Positions 1-6,346 of a DNA stretch of 14,419 bases are shown piece by piece (position 1 is the stretch's first letter; the number at the start of each line of letters is the position of its first letter). The notes beneath the pieces are model-generated. The model was not told the origin of the DNA. It made no database searches and saw only the letters and a list, made by a program, of their open reading frames with translations. Origin of the DNA: Baffinella frigidus. Lineage: Eukaryota; Cryptophyceae; Cryptomonadales; Baffinellaceae. The stretch lies in assembly GCA_026770585.1 (NCBI GenBank), contig MU646517.1, forward strand, positions 241,458 to 255,876, in the 5' to 3' direction. A program made the translations under genes and the position numbers.

Positions 1-190
1 CCCTAAACCCTAAACCCTAAACCCTAAACCCTAAACCCTAAACCCTAACCCCAAACCCTAAACCCTAAACCCTAAACCCTAAACCCTAAACCCAACACCC
101 CACACCCCAAACCCCACACCCTAAACCCTAAACCCTAAACCCTAAACCCTAAACCTTAAACCCAAAACCCTACACCCTAAACAACAAACC
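1..190. repeat. CCCTAAA telomere-type heptamer array
   Basis: Nearly perfect CCCTAAA repeats for the first 90 bases, then variants such as CCCCACA and CCTTAAA up to about 190. The C-rich strand reads 5' to 3' from the left edge, which is the orientation expected for a left chromosome end. Shorter arrays of the same strand polarity recur inside the introns further right, and a splice acceptor follows immediately at 199-201. It may therefore be the 3' part of an intron rather than a terminus. Confidence 0.9.
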
Positions 191-201
191 GCAACCCCCA
201 G

Positions 202-251
202 GGGGTGGCGGCCATGGTGGCCGGCTTCTGTGACAAACACGCCAACCACAG
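202..251 (+). CDS. candidate exon 1 of WD40/EF-hand gene (internal)
   Basis: Open segment after a CCCCCAG acceptor, reading GVAAMVAGFCDKHANH plus two bases. It resembles an alternating hydrophobic strand of a WD40 blade, but it is too short to assign. The frame exits in phase 2, which matches the phase-2 entry of the next exon at 1085 and makes an Arg codon across the junction. The donor would be GC (cag|gcaaac), a rare but known type; heptamer repeat begins directly after it. A GT donor inside the segment is an alternative. This is the weakest exon of the chain. Confidence 0.35.
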
Positions 252-1084
252 GCAAACCCTAAACTCTAAACCCCAAACGCTCATCCCTGCATCAGGGCTC
301 ATCACTACACTCGGAGCCAGAACATTTCGCCTTAGTCAACTCCCCCCGAAAACCACAGCCTTAAGTCAAATACCGGCTCCCAGAGCCGGCCCCCATCTAA
401 ACGAAAGGGCAACTTACTGCCGGGGATCAGCTTTGTTGACATTAGGTAAAACATCCTGGCTGGCATTGCACTACGCATCAGAAAACCCCAACGTTGACCG
501 CCCGGCTCGCAGTCTGCAATTGGAGCCATTCCTTGGCGCAATTGTGGTTGATTTGTACGATGATCCACTTTCAAAAAGAGGGAGCCCCAACCTTCGATTC
601 TGATGCGTGACGTGGCCGCGAATCGCAGGGTGTACTCGTATGGGACTCGGAGAAGCAAGCGCTGATCATGCTCAGTGCTTTACAATCCTCAGTGCTTTAC
701 AATTCTCAATACAATCCTTACTGCTTTACAATTCTGCAATCCTCAGTGCTTGACGATTCCAATTTGTGACGTGGCGTGGCCGCGAACCGCAGGGTGTACA
801 TCGCAGAGTTGGAGCCGCTCGTGTGGCTCAGGCGTCGGTTATTACCACGGTTTATGTGTCACCGCAGATAAAACCCAACGTTGAACGCCAATTACCAGCG
901 CGAAGTTATGCAACATTGGGGTTACCGTTGACCTCCCGGATCGCAGAGTGTGCATCGGAAAAACCTTTCTCAATGAGGGAGCCTCGGCCTCAAATTCCGA
1001 GAAACGACCTGGTTCAGGAGTCGGTTATTACCACGGTTGATGTGCAACCGCAGAAAAAACTCAACTTCAACGCCCGGCGCGCAG
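252..1084 (+). other. intron 1 (proposed GC-AG), with exon 2 edge decoys
   Basis: No independent gene seen. Opens with degenerate heptamers (252-285). At 660-760 there is a short tandem repeat of the type cctcagtgctttacaat. A stretch beginning gtcggttattaccacgg occurs at 834 and again at 1020, 186 bp apart. Fragments resembling the start of exon 2 after a gcag acceptor occur near 513, 629, 793 and 947. Confidence 0.5.
793..830 (+). pseudogene. decoy copy of exon 2 start with acceptor
   Basis: After ccgcag the sequence reads VYIAELEPLVWL, matching exon 2 (VYIAEFEPLMWL) with two replacements, then diverges before the exon end and has no matching donor. Shorter remnants lie at about 513, 629 and 947. 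All are upstream of the intact exon, so they look like duplicated intron-3'-end plus exon-start segments. Confidence 0.6.
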
Positions 1085-1139
1085 GGTGTACATTGCAGAG
1101 TTCGAGCCGCTCATGTGGCTCCACGAGAAGAGCCTCGAG
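1085..1139 (+). CDS. exon 2: WD40-like strand
   Basis: Acceptor gcgcag at 1079-1084 and donor gag|gtctca at 1140. Reads VYIAEFEPLMWLHEKSLE after one base that completes the preceding codon, and leaves in phase 0. The hydrophobic alternation fits a beta strand pair of a WD40 propeller. Support comes from compatible phases on both sides and from several diverged copies nearby that keep the same frame. The function of this piece alone cannot be assigned. An exon ending elsewhere is possible because donors in this gene are weak. Confidence 0.5.
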
Positions 1140-1361
1140 GTCTCATCCCGCCGACCCACACGAGGCTATCCATGCGAACAGATTCATAAGTCAATTATTG
1201 GATTGTTGCCCAGGAAACACGCCAAAAGTCAGCACGTTGATCACTTACCTGCACGCCGACCATTTCATTTCATTCCTCGCAACAACGACGATTTCATTTC
1301 ATTTCCTTGTGATATCCAGTCCCCGAGCATTGAATTTGGACACTCGGTGGGGTCAGGTGTC

Positions 1362-1449
1362 CCACTCGAGGCTGGAAGAGGGGGTATTTTAAATGCGGGG
1401 TTGTTAAATTTAGTACCAGTCGCGGGCATGCTTGGTCACGTAGCTCAAG
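1362..1449 (+). repeat. 88-bp dispersed repeat, copy 1
   Basis: Matches 11028-11115 at nearly every base (from ccactcgaggctggaagag to gtagctcaag). The two copies are 9.7 kb apart in different introns of the same gene, with unrelated flanks, which suggests a small mobile or gene-converted unit. Here the right end runs into a palindrome; at the other copy it does not. Confidence 0.85.
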
Positions 1450-1472
1450 TTATAACTTGAGCTACGTGACCA
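1433..1472. repeat. 40-bp perfect palindrome
   Basis: Begins tggtcacgtagctcaagt and ends with its exact reverse complement, with no spacer. Partial complementarity continues outside (ggcatg on the left, catgcc on the right). The left half is the end of the 88-bp repeat, so the palindrome looks like an inverted duplication of that end. Confidence 0.9.
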
Positions 1473-1560
1473 CATGCCTATTTGTATGAAAATTACTACA
1501 CATTTATTTTTCCCCCTTCACTTGTAAAAGAAGCTCTGTTTTAAAATAGTCACACTTCTA

Positions 1561-1612
1561 GCCTCGAGTGGTCGAGGTCTCATCAAGAAGAAGAGCATCC
1601 CGCCGACCATTT
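1561..1612 (+). pseudogene. decoy copy of exon 2 end with donor
   Basis: Resembles the exon 2 end and donor (cctcgag...gtctcat) and then continues into intron sequence like that after the real donor (cccgccgacc), with a short aagaagaag insertion. It lacks an acceptor and lies downstream of exon 2. Confidence 0.5.
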
Positions 1613-1850
1613 CATTAAATGCCTGGGGAATGGAGATTACGGCCGGGCTTTGTGGACATCGGGTGGTGTGAACCCTAACAGTACGAAATCTTCCGAAAGG
1701 AGGACCCCGCCGACCATTTCATTTCATTCCTCGCAAAAATGACCACCTCGTTTCCGACCATGTCGTTTCATTTCCTCGTGGTGTCCAGTCCCCGATCCCC
1801 GAGGATTGGATGTGAACACTCGGCGGGGGTAGGTGTCAGAGACGCGGCAG

Positions 1851-1929
1851 CCGCGCAAGATGTCGCTTCCGCCATGGCGGAAGGACTTTGGGGTTGACAT
1901 TGTGTCGATGGATGTCGACGCCTACACAG
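1851..1929 (+). CDS. exon 3: WD40-like blade segment
   Basis: Acceptor cggcag ends at 1850 and donor acag|gtgcga starts at 1930. Reads PRKMSLPPWRKDFGVDIVS, then MDVDAYT plus one base (phase 0 in, phase 1 out). The segment DIVSMDVDAYTG joined to EMALGRRDGHVLMFN of exon 4 gives two adjacent strands typical of a WD40 blade. The DIVSMDVD...TG part recurs downstream in several decayed copies that keep the donor. There is an ATG at 1860 in frame, but upstream exons join in frame, so I do not take it as the gene start. Confidence 0.65.
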
Positions 1930-1949
1930 GTGCGATCACCACTCCACTC

Positions 1950-2058
1950 AACCCTTAACCCTTAACCCTGAACCATGAACCATGAACCATGAACCATGAA
2001 CCATGAACCATGAACCATGAACCATGAACCCTGGACTCTCCCTGGACCCTGAACCCTG
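1950..2058 (+). repeat. CCATGAA heptamer-variant array
   Basis: About eight consecutive units of aaccatg followed by accctgg/accctga units, preceded by cccttaa units. The period is seven bases, as in CCCTAAA, so this looks like a locally amplified variant of the telomeric heptamer. It ends directly against a decoy copy of exon 3. Confidence 0.85.
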
Positions 2059-2059
2059 A

Positions 2060-2094
2060 AGATATCGTCTCGATGGATGTTGACGTCTACACGG
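2060..2094 (+). pseudogene. decoy copy of exon 3 end with donor
   Basis: Reads DIVSMDVDVYT plus one base before gtgaga, in the same frame and phase as the intact exon, one residue changed. The exon's 5' part and acceptor are replaced by heptamer repeat. Confidence 0.75.
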
Positions 2095-2298
2095 GTGAGA
2101 ACTCCCGCCCTCTCCCGCACGTGCGGACCGCACACATCTCAATCACGTTGCATGCTGGGACTGGGCCCTGAGCTCTCAACCATGTACAACTAGCGGCTTC
2201 ATAAAAACCACCCTGATACATATTAATGGTATATTCGTACTTTGGGGTTGCCATCGTCTCGGTGTCTGTTGGCGCGAACACTGGGCAGACCCCCACTC

Positions 2299-2402
2299 TA
2301 TCCCTCAAGTGACCAACGGGCGAATAATCGCCCGTGGAAGCCCTAGGCAGGTCCTAGGGCCCTACGGTAGGGCGTATGCGCCTACTGGTCACTTAAGGGA
2401 TA
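2299..2402. repeat. multi-hairpin element inside 17-bp inverted repeat
   Basis: The outer arms 2299-2315 and 2386-2402 pair with one mismatch. Inside are successive hairpins: 2316-2335 (acgggcga/tcgcccgt), 2341-2359 (ccctagg/cctaggg), 2360-2372 (ccctac/gtaggg) and a weak one at 2371-2382. The whole folds as an outer stem with several branches. It could be a structured small transposable element or an intronic RNA fold. It does not match tRNA geometry. Confidence 0.7.
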
Positions 2403-2616
2403 CCCTGGACAGTGGACACTGAACACTAAACACTGAATTCTGAATACCTTCTCGATGAATGTGTACGCCTACAGAGAGAAGAGACTTTTATTGAGCTTAT
2501 GACGTCGGACCATAAACTTGAAGCGTCCAGAGAGGGCTCGAACTAAGTGCTTCTTAATTAAGGACCTACATGTACAACCTGATCTACCTACCTACACGGG
2601 TCTGACCACCACTCTA

Positions 2617-2676
2617 CACCCTGGACCCTGGACCCTGGACACTGCACACTGAACACTGAACACTGAACACTGAACT
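2617..2676 (+). repeat. CCCTGGA/CACTGAA heptamer-variant array
   Basis: Runs of accctgg units followed by acactga units, period seven. A similar short stretch lies at 2403-2445. Both precede decayed exon 3 copies. Confidence 0.75.
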
Positions 2677-2828
2677 CATAATATATCGTGGTCATGAATG
2701 TTGACGCAAACACGCATGAGATCTCCCCGCGAGCTATTCAGACTAAATGCTCCGGGATAGGACACTACGGCTAGATCGTGTGGAAATGTTAGTATATCCG
2801 CCCAATTTCCACAAAACCTCATGAACAG

Positions 2829-2877
2829 GGAAAATGGCACTTGGGAGGCGGGACGGGCACGTGCTGACGTTCAACAT
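2829..2877 (+). pseudogene. decoy 1 of exon 4 start with acceptor
   Basis: After gaacag the copy reads KMALGRRDGHVLTFN, in the frame of exon 4, then diverges. The distal part and donor of exon 4 are missing. Confidence 0.7.
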
Positions 2878-3064
2878 CCTTATTCATAGGAACCCCCCTA
2901 TGCCCCTACGGGTTGCCTACCGTAGGGTCATAGGTCTTATCGCTTACGGGTTATTCAAAAATCCCTACGAAATCGCGTAAGGGTTATTCAAATATCGCTT
3001 AAGGGTTATTCAAAAATCCCTACTGTGTGGGTTACTTACCGTCTTTTGACAAACCCATCGACAG

Positions 3065-3099
3065 GGGAGATGGCACTTGGGAGGCGGGACGGGCACGTC
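3065..3099 (+). pseudogene. decoy 2 of exon 4 start with acceptor
   Basis: After cgacag the copy reads EMALGRRDGHVLT and then switches to a dispersed intronic repeat at about 3100. No donor of exon 4 follows. Confidence 0.7.
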
Positions 3100-3232
3100 C
3101 TCACCCTCGTACTAATCCCAGCCCAGAATGAACCACAGTTCGCAAGACGCCCATCTAAAATAGTCTGGTACATCCCCAGGTATTTTCACACCCTTCAAGC
3201 GAGTTAAGATCTGAAATGGCTCCAAGCCCCAC
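3100..3232 (+). repeat. dispersed intronic repeat, copy 1
   Basis: Alignable by eye with 8308-8452 and, in part, 9568-9635. Shared blocks include ttcgcaa, a block resembling gtccgtctaaaag, and gcgagttaag followed by gaaatggct. The copies sit in introns 3, 8 and 9 respectively, next to an exon or decoy edge in the first two. Confidence 0.6.
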
Positions 3233-3269
3233 GTAAATCCGAGATTAATCTAATACGTTTCATGAACAG

Positions 3270-3319
3270 GGGAGATGGCACTGGGGAGGCGGGACGGGCA
3301 CGTGCTGATGTTCAACATG
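3270..3319 (+). pseudogene. decoy 3 of exon 4 start with acceptor
   Basis: After gaacag the copy reads EMALGRRDGHVLMFNM, identical in protein to the intact exon for 16 residues, then diverges. It is the closest decoy and so probably the youngest. Confidence 0.75.
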
Positions 3320-3489
3320 CTTCCCTATACTTGTCTGTAGGAACCCCCCTATACCCCTACGGGTTGCCTACCGTAGAGTCGTAGGTCTTATCGCTTAAGG
3401 GTTATTCAAAAATCCCTTATCGCTTAAGGGTTATTCAAAAATCCCGCCGTGTGGGTCAGTTACCGTCTTTTTAACAACCCCATGAGCAG

Positions 3490-3605
3490 GAGAGATGGCA
3501 CTGGGGAGGCGGGACGGGCACGTGCTGATGTTCAACATGGCAAACATGGGCGGAGGGGGCTTCAAGCGGGACCTGCAGGGGACCCTTCTCATTGGGAACG
3601 AGCAG
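3490..3605 (+). CDS. exon 4: WD40-like strand and glycine-rich linker
   Basis: Acceptor gagcag ends at 3489 and donor cag|gtatac begins at 3606. Two bases complete a Gly codon, then EMALGRRDGHVLMFNMANM, a Gly4 stretch and FKRDLQGTLLIGNEQ follow; exit is phase 0. ALGRRDGHVLMFNM fits the paired strands of a WD40 blade (small residue, DGH turn, hydrophobic strand). Only this copy among four continues past FNM to a donor, which is why it is chosen as the functional exon. The entry phase matches exon 3. Confidence 0.7.
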
Positions 3606-3938
3606 GTATACACCCTTCACCTCACCCGGTACACTCGATAAACCTCCTGATCCCTTGTCTGCCGAAACCGGAGTGTATGTATCTCTTATCTTAGGAAATT
3701 CCTTCAGGAACGGCGGTGGTGCGAACGAGGCTTTCCCGGGCCTAAAAAATCAGGGGTTTCTCGGATCGTTAAGCTCCAATTACTCAATTTTTTAAGTTTA
3801 GCGAGCTTGACAAGCTGGTCATTTTTTCTGAAATTCTCCGTGCATGAGCGGCCGAGCCCAAAAATGTCAAAGTTGACTTTTCGCCGAAGTGACGACTTGA
3901 GGCGGTGCCGGCAGATAAGGGATACCCTTTACCTGGAC

Positions 3939-4098
3939 CCTATACCATATACCATATACCATATACCATATTCCATATACCCTATACCATATACCATATA
4001 CCATATACCATATTCCATATACCCTGTACCATATACCATATACCATATACCATATACTATATACCATATACAATATACCATATACCATATGCCATATG
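3939..4098 (+). repeat. CCATATA heptamer-variant array
   Basis: About 160 bases of tataccatataccatat with occasional ccctata, ttccata and ccctgta units, period seven. The surviving ccctata units suggest descent from CCCTAAA-like repeats. Protein frames through it (YTIYHIPY...) are artefacts of the period. Confidence 0.9.
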
Positions 4099-4271
4099 TT
4101 TGAACCGAGTTACGTCCTGCTGTCTCATCCGTTAACGTTGGCTTTCTGCATGGCAGGACCGAGGCTGTGCTTGATTCAACCCTGGGCTCGATATACATGT
4201 ATAGTAGTGTACTCGATATACATGTTCAGTATTTGTACTGGGGGTTCTCCTCTAAATTTGTTGTTTTTTCT

Positions 4272-4293
4272 GCATGGCAGGGATCGTCACTCT
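4272..4293 (+). pseudogene. decoy of exon 5 acceptor and start
   Basis: gcatggcag|ggatcgtcactct matches the real exon 5 edge gcatggcag|ggatcgtcgctct, then diverges. A shorter relic (gcatggcag|gaccg) is at 4148-4161. Both are upstream of the intact exon. Confidence 0.65.
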
Positions 4294-4564
4294 ATCCCTT
4301 ATCTGCCGAAAAAGGTACGTGATCATTTTTTTTAGCAGGAATCAGGTCTAGGGATTCCAATTTAGCGGAGGACGGTTTTCCGGGTCTCATAAATCAGGAA
4401 TTTCTCAATTCGTTGAGCACCAATTACTCAATTTGTTCAGCTTAGCGAGCCTGACAAGCTGGTGTTTTTTTCATAATTTTCCATTAAGAGGCGGCCTAAT
4501 TAGAAAATGCCAAAGTTGACATTTGAGCCTTTTGACGTCTCAGGACGTCGCAGGCACATAAGGG

Positions 4565-4588
4565 ATACCGCGATTCAAATCGCGGTAT
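4565..4588. repeat. hairpin, 11-bp perfect stem
   Basis: ataccgcgatt and aatcgcggtat separated by two bases. It lies at the end of the second copy of the 210-bp duplication. Confidence 0.8.
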
Positions 4589-4793
4589 AGAGGGTTGGCA
4601 CTTGCGACTAGGCAGCAGGTTACGGCTCGAGAGTCTCCGGCGTCCAAGACCAACCTGCGCACGTCCCGCACCTCTCGTCCCGCACCTCTCCGCCAACGAA
4701 TCACGCCTGCTTCAAACGCTATGCCACCGAATCTCGCCTGCCGCAAACGCCAAATATACGAGGTTACGAGCCTGACTCGCGCGTGCATGGCAG

Positions 4794-4880
4794 GGATCGT
4801 CGCTCTACGCCGCGATCGAGCTGGACCGATCAGGGCACATGACCCACCTCGAGGTCGAGACGTACTTGACCAACCGAGAG
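4794..4880 (+). CDS. exon 5: first EF-hand
   Basis: Acceptor ggcag ends at 4793; donor gag|gtctaa starts at 4881; phase 0 on both sides; 29 codons. Contains SSLYAAIELDRSGHMTHLE followed by VETYLTNRE. The 12-residue loop E-L-D-R-S-G-H-M-T-H-L-E has the EF-hand signs: acidic positions 1 and 3, Ser at 5, Gly at 6, hydrophobic at 8 and Glu at 12. Position 1 is Glu instead of the usual Asp, so calcium affinity may be reduced. The flanking helices are amphipathic. Two 3'-edge copies lie downstream. Confidence 0.78.
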
Positions 4881-4952
4881 GTCTAACCCCCAAACCCTAT
4901 TTTCAAAACCCCTGAAACTCTCAACTCCTCAACCCTCAACTCTAAACTGCGT

Positions 4953-4998
4953 ACATGACCCACCTCGAAGTCGAGGAGCACTTGACCAAACGTGGGGC
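4953..4998 (+). pseudogene. decoy 1 of exon 5 end
   Basis: Reads MTHLEVEEHLTKRG, matching the second half of the EF-hand exon, but the donor GT has been lost (cgtggggcc in place of gag|gtc). Heptamer-like repeats flank it on both sides. Confidence 0.7.
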
Positions 4999-5082
4999 CA
5001 AACCCCTCAACCTCTTGGATTCATGGATATACGTGAAGAGGCACTCCTGGTTGGCTAATTTGTGGCCACTTTTGAACACTAA

Positions 5083-5120
5083 GTGGACCACGAGGTCGAG
5101 GAGTACTTGACCAAGCGCGA
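5083..5120 (+). pseudogene. decoy 2 of exon 5 end with donor
   Basis: Reads DHEVEEYLTKRE before gtcaat, in the exon frame, with the donor kept and no acceptor. It leads directly into a CCCTAAA array, as the real exon end leads into heptamers. Confidence 0.7.
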
Positions 5121-5137
5121 GGTCAATCTCTTAAACC

Positions 5138-5370
5138 CGGAACCCTAAACCCCTGAACCCTGAACCCTAAACCCTAAACCCTAAACCCTAAACCCTAAAC
5201 CCTAAACCCTAAACCCAAAACTCCAGACGCTAACCCCCAAAGCCTAAACCATCAACCCTCAACCATAAACCCTCAACCATCAACCCTTAACTCCCTAAAC
5301 CCTAAATCCTAAACCCTAAACCATAAACCCTAAACCCTAAACCCCAACCCCCAAAACCCAAACCCCTTTG
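5138..5370 (+). repeat. intronic CCCTAAA array
   Basis: A perfect core of aaccctaaaccctaaaccct at about 5165-5215, with degenerate heptamers (accctca, accataa) around it. It is C-rich on the coding strand. Confidence 0.9.
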
Positions 5371-5409
5371 GCGTGCCTTCTTTTCACCTTCAACCCCCGT
5401 CCCTCACAG

Positions 5410-5449
5410 AGGTACACGCCTGCGGAGGTGGCGCTCTTCCTCGTGCCCT
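5410..5449 (+). pseudogene. decoy of exon 6 start with acceptor
   Basis: After cacag the copy reads RYTPAEVALFL, matching exon 6 (RYSPAEVAVFL), then departs at the position of Glu12. It lies upstream of the intact exon. Confidence 0.75.
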
Positions 5450-5454
5450 CTTCC

Positions 5455-5545
5455 CAAACCCTACACCCAAACCCTAAACCCTAAACCCTATACCCCAAAC
5501 CCCAAACCCCAAACCCCAAACCCCAAACCCCAAACCCCAACCCCC
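5455..5545 (+). repeat. CCCCAAA/CCCTAAA array
   Basis: Eight or more consecutive accccaa units after a few ccctaaa units, ending about 50 bases before the exon 6 acceptor. Confidence 0.85.
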
Positions 5546-5593
5546 GAATCCCAAACACGAAGCGCTAACCCCCACACCCCAAACTCCCAACAG

Positions 5594-5656
5594 CGGTACT
5601 CTCCAGCGGAGGTGGCGGTGTTCCTCGAACGCGTCGACGCGCCTAACTCCGGCCAG
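5594..5656 (+). CDS. exon 6: helix and first half of second EF-hand loop
   Basis: Acceptor aacag ends at 5593; donor cag|gtgata at 5657; 21 codons, phase 0 in and out. Reads RYSPAEVAVFLERVDAPNSG then Q. The helix SPAEVAVFLERV leads into a loop D-A-P-N-S-G-Q that is completed by V-L-R-A-D from exon 7. The intron therefore cuts inside the calcium-binding loop. Of the copies present, only this one has both splice sites and the full length. Confidence 0.75.
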
Positions 5657-5686
5657 GTGATACCGAACGCCAACATTGAAGGAGGT

Positions 5687-5842
5687 CTTTTTGGACGAGA
5701 CTCGGTACAAATGTTTTTGGACGAGACTCGGTACATTTGTTTTTGGACGAGACTCGGAGCATTTGTTTTTGGACGAGACTCGGTACAAATGTTTTTGGAC
5801 GAGACTCGGTACAAATGTTTTTGGACGAGACTCGGTACAAAT
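5687..5842 (+). repeat. 26-bp tandem repeat, six units
   Basis: Six head-to-tail units of tttttggacgagactcggta plus a variable six-base end. A further single unit lies at 5898-5923, and a degraded one at about 6412-6437 with the same following sequence (cttac...tagatggct). The unit lacks a defined spacer/repeat alternation, so it is a satellite-type array. Confidence 0.95.
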
Positions 5843-5843
5843 C

Positions 5844-5867
5844 GTCGACGCGTCTACCTCCGGCCAG
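5844..5867 (+). pseudogene. decoy of exon 6 end with donor
   Basis: Reads VDASTSGQ before gtgctg, matching VDAPNSGQ. Followed by ccgaacgccaacatt as after the real donor, so the duplicated unit is exon end plus intron start plus the 26-bp repeat. Confidence 0.75.
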
Positions 5868-5958
5868 GTGCTGCCGAACGCCAACATTCAAGGAGGTCTT
5901 TTTGGACGAGACTCGGTACACATCTTACGATAGATGGCTTCACACACCGTAATTTCAG

Positions 5959-6009
5959 CCAGAGGTGGCACTGTTTCTCGCACGCGTCGACGCGCCTGAC
6001 TCCGAACCG
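5959..6009 (+). pseudogene. long decoy of exon 6 with donor-like end
   Basis: Reads PEVALFLARVDAPDSEP before gtcctct, covering most of exon 6. A tttcag just before it could act as an acceptor, so this copy could conceivably be spliced as an exon of 17 codons in the same phase (0/0). I judge it a decoy because the loop Gly-Gln is replaced by Glu-Pro and it lacks the first residues. Confidence 0.55.
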
Positions 6010-6260
6010 GTCCTCTAGCCCTGCCTCACTCGGGTTGACCGACTATTCCTAAGTTGACATGCTGGTTTACAGGCCTAATTTCGGCCAGGTGCTCTAGCCC
6101 TGCCTCACTCGGGTTGACCGACGATTCTTAAGTTGACATGCTGGTTTTGAGGCCTAACTCTGGCCAGGTCCTCTAGCTCTGCCGTCCCTGCCAGAGTCCT
6201 AGCTCCGATCACTATTCGCTCGCACTGTCTAGCTCAGCCTCGCTCGGGTTTGAACGGCTG
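6010..6260 (+). repeat. 79-bp tandem repeats carrying exon 6 donor
   Basis: Units start around 6013, 6092 and 6171 with ctctagccctgcc, then cactcgggttgaccga and aagttgacatgctgg. The second and third carry ggccag|gt just before the repeat start, that is, the end of exon 6 plus donor. A fourth, more diverged, part is near 6228. Confidence 0.85.
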
Positions 6261-6323
6261 TTCTCAGGTTGACGTGCTGGGTGTGCGGTTCAAATCCATC
6301 AACTATGGAGCAGAAAAGAGCCC

Positions 6324-6346
6324 GGGCTCACCAAATTGGTGAGCCC
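6324..6346. repeat. hairpin, 11-bp perfect stem
   Basis: gggctcaccaa and ttggtgagccc around a single base. No associated element recognised. Confidence 0.8.

Larger units (their letters stand above)
1254..1838 (+). repeat. diverged direct repeat pair in intron 2
   Basis: Units at 1254-1361 and 1708-1838 share cgccgaccatttcatttc, then gtccagtccccga and a final cactcgg...aggtgtc. A short third start lies at about 1600. The second unit ends just before the acceptor of exon 3, so the duplicated stretch includes the intron 3' region. Confidence 0.7.
1140..1850 (+). other. intron 2, with palindrome and internal direct repeat
   Basis: Contains a copy of an 88-bp dispersed repeat (1362-1449), a 40-bp palindrome (1433-1472), and a decoy of exon 2's end plus donor (1561-1612). 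A diverged direct repeat of roughly 105-130 bp (1254-1361 and 1708-1838) begins cgccgaccatttcatttc in both copies. No gene seen. Confidence 0.55.
2240..2720 (+). pseudogene. further decayed copies of exon 3 end
   Basis: Copies at 2240-2284 (FGVAIVSVSVGANTG), about 2448-2472 (ctcgatgaatgtgtacgcctac), 2586-2600 (only cctacacgg|gtctga) and 2680-2716 (tatcgtggtcatgaatgttg). Several are preceded by short heptamer-variant arrays, so the unit duplicated was probably array plus exon end plus donor. Confidence 0.55.
2897..3480 (+). repeat. duplicated spacer with hairpin and 28-bp tandem units
   Basis: Two spacer copies (about 2890-3060 and 3343-3480). Each contains a hairpin (ccctacgg/ccgtaggg within cctatg/catagg arms at 2897-2934; similar near 3348-3385), then repeats of cgcttaagggttattcaaaa about 28 bp apart, then gtgtgggt...taccgtcttt. 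They precede exon 4 decoy 2 and the intact exon 4, so each is the intron 3' region duplicated with the exon edge. Confidence 0.7.
1930..3489 (+). other. intron 3, with exon 3 end decoys then exon 4 start decoys
   Basis: The first half (to about 2720) holds heptamer-variant arrays and decayed copies of the exon 3 end with donor. The second half holds three copies of the exon 4 start with acceptor, separated by a repeated spacer containing cctacgggttgcctaccg hairpins and tandem atcgcttaagggttattc units. A multi-hairpin element sits at 2299-2402. No separate gene seen. Confidence 0.6.
3722..4570 (+). repeat. diverged direct duplication of about 210 bp
   Basis: Segment 3722-3930 and segment 4362-4570 share, in order: cgggcctaaaaaatcagg (second copy cgggtctcataaatcagg), ccaattactcaatttt, ttagcgagc, tgacaagctgg, aaagttgac and ataagggatacc. 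The CCATATA array follows copy 1 and a hairpin follows copy 2 at the same relative position. Confidence 0.8.
3606..4793 (+). other. intron 4, with segmental duplication and CCATATA array
   Basis: No gene seen. Contains two copies of a roughly 210-bp segment, a CCATATA array, two decoys of the exon 5 acceptor (4148-4156, 4272-4293) and a hairpin at 4565-4588. The stretch 4590-4790 shows short repeats (cccgcacctctc twice) but no recognisable element. Confidence 0.55.
4881..5593 (+). other. intron 5, with exon 5 end decoys and CCCTAAA arrays
   Basis: Opens with degenerate heptamers, then two exon 5 end decoys, a CCCTAAA array (5138-5370), the first exon 6 decoy (5410-5449), and a second array (5455-5545) that leads to the exon 6 acceptor. 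No other gene seen. Confidence 0.6.

Noticed and set aside
1860-1862. Gene start codon in exon 3
   Set aside because: The frame continues upstream through a phase-matched acceptor to exon 2, so the ATG is probably internal.
2299-2402. tRNA-like cloverleaf
   Set aside because: The closing stem is 17 bp and the arms lack T-loop and anticodon geometry; better described as a multi-hairpin repeat.
3807-4198. Open frames with repeated Tyr-Thr-Ile-Tyr-His or its reverse
   Set aside because: They follow the CCATATA heptamer array in every frame on both strands; an artefact of the repeat.
5687-5842. CRISPR-like array
   Set aside because: Units are head-to-tail without unique spacers, and the genome is eukaryotic.
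5959-6009. Alternative, mutually exclusive version of exon 6
   Set aside because: It has a tttcag in front and a gt behind and keeps the phase, but it lacks the conserved loop glycine and the first residues. Kept as a decoy pending RNA evidence.
5474-6052. Several overlapping frames with ESRPKT or FLDETRY repeats
   Set aside because: They read through the 26-bp satellite. The unit is not a multiple of three and all frames stay open on both strands.
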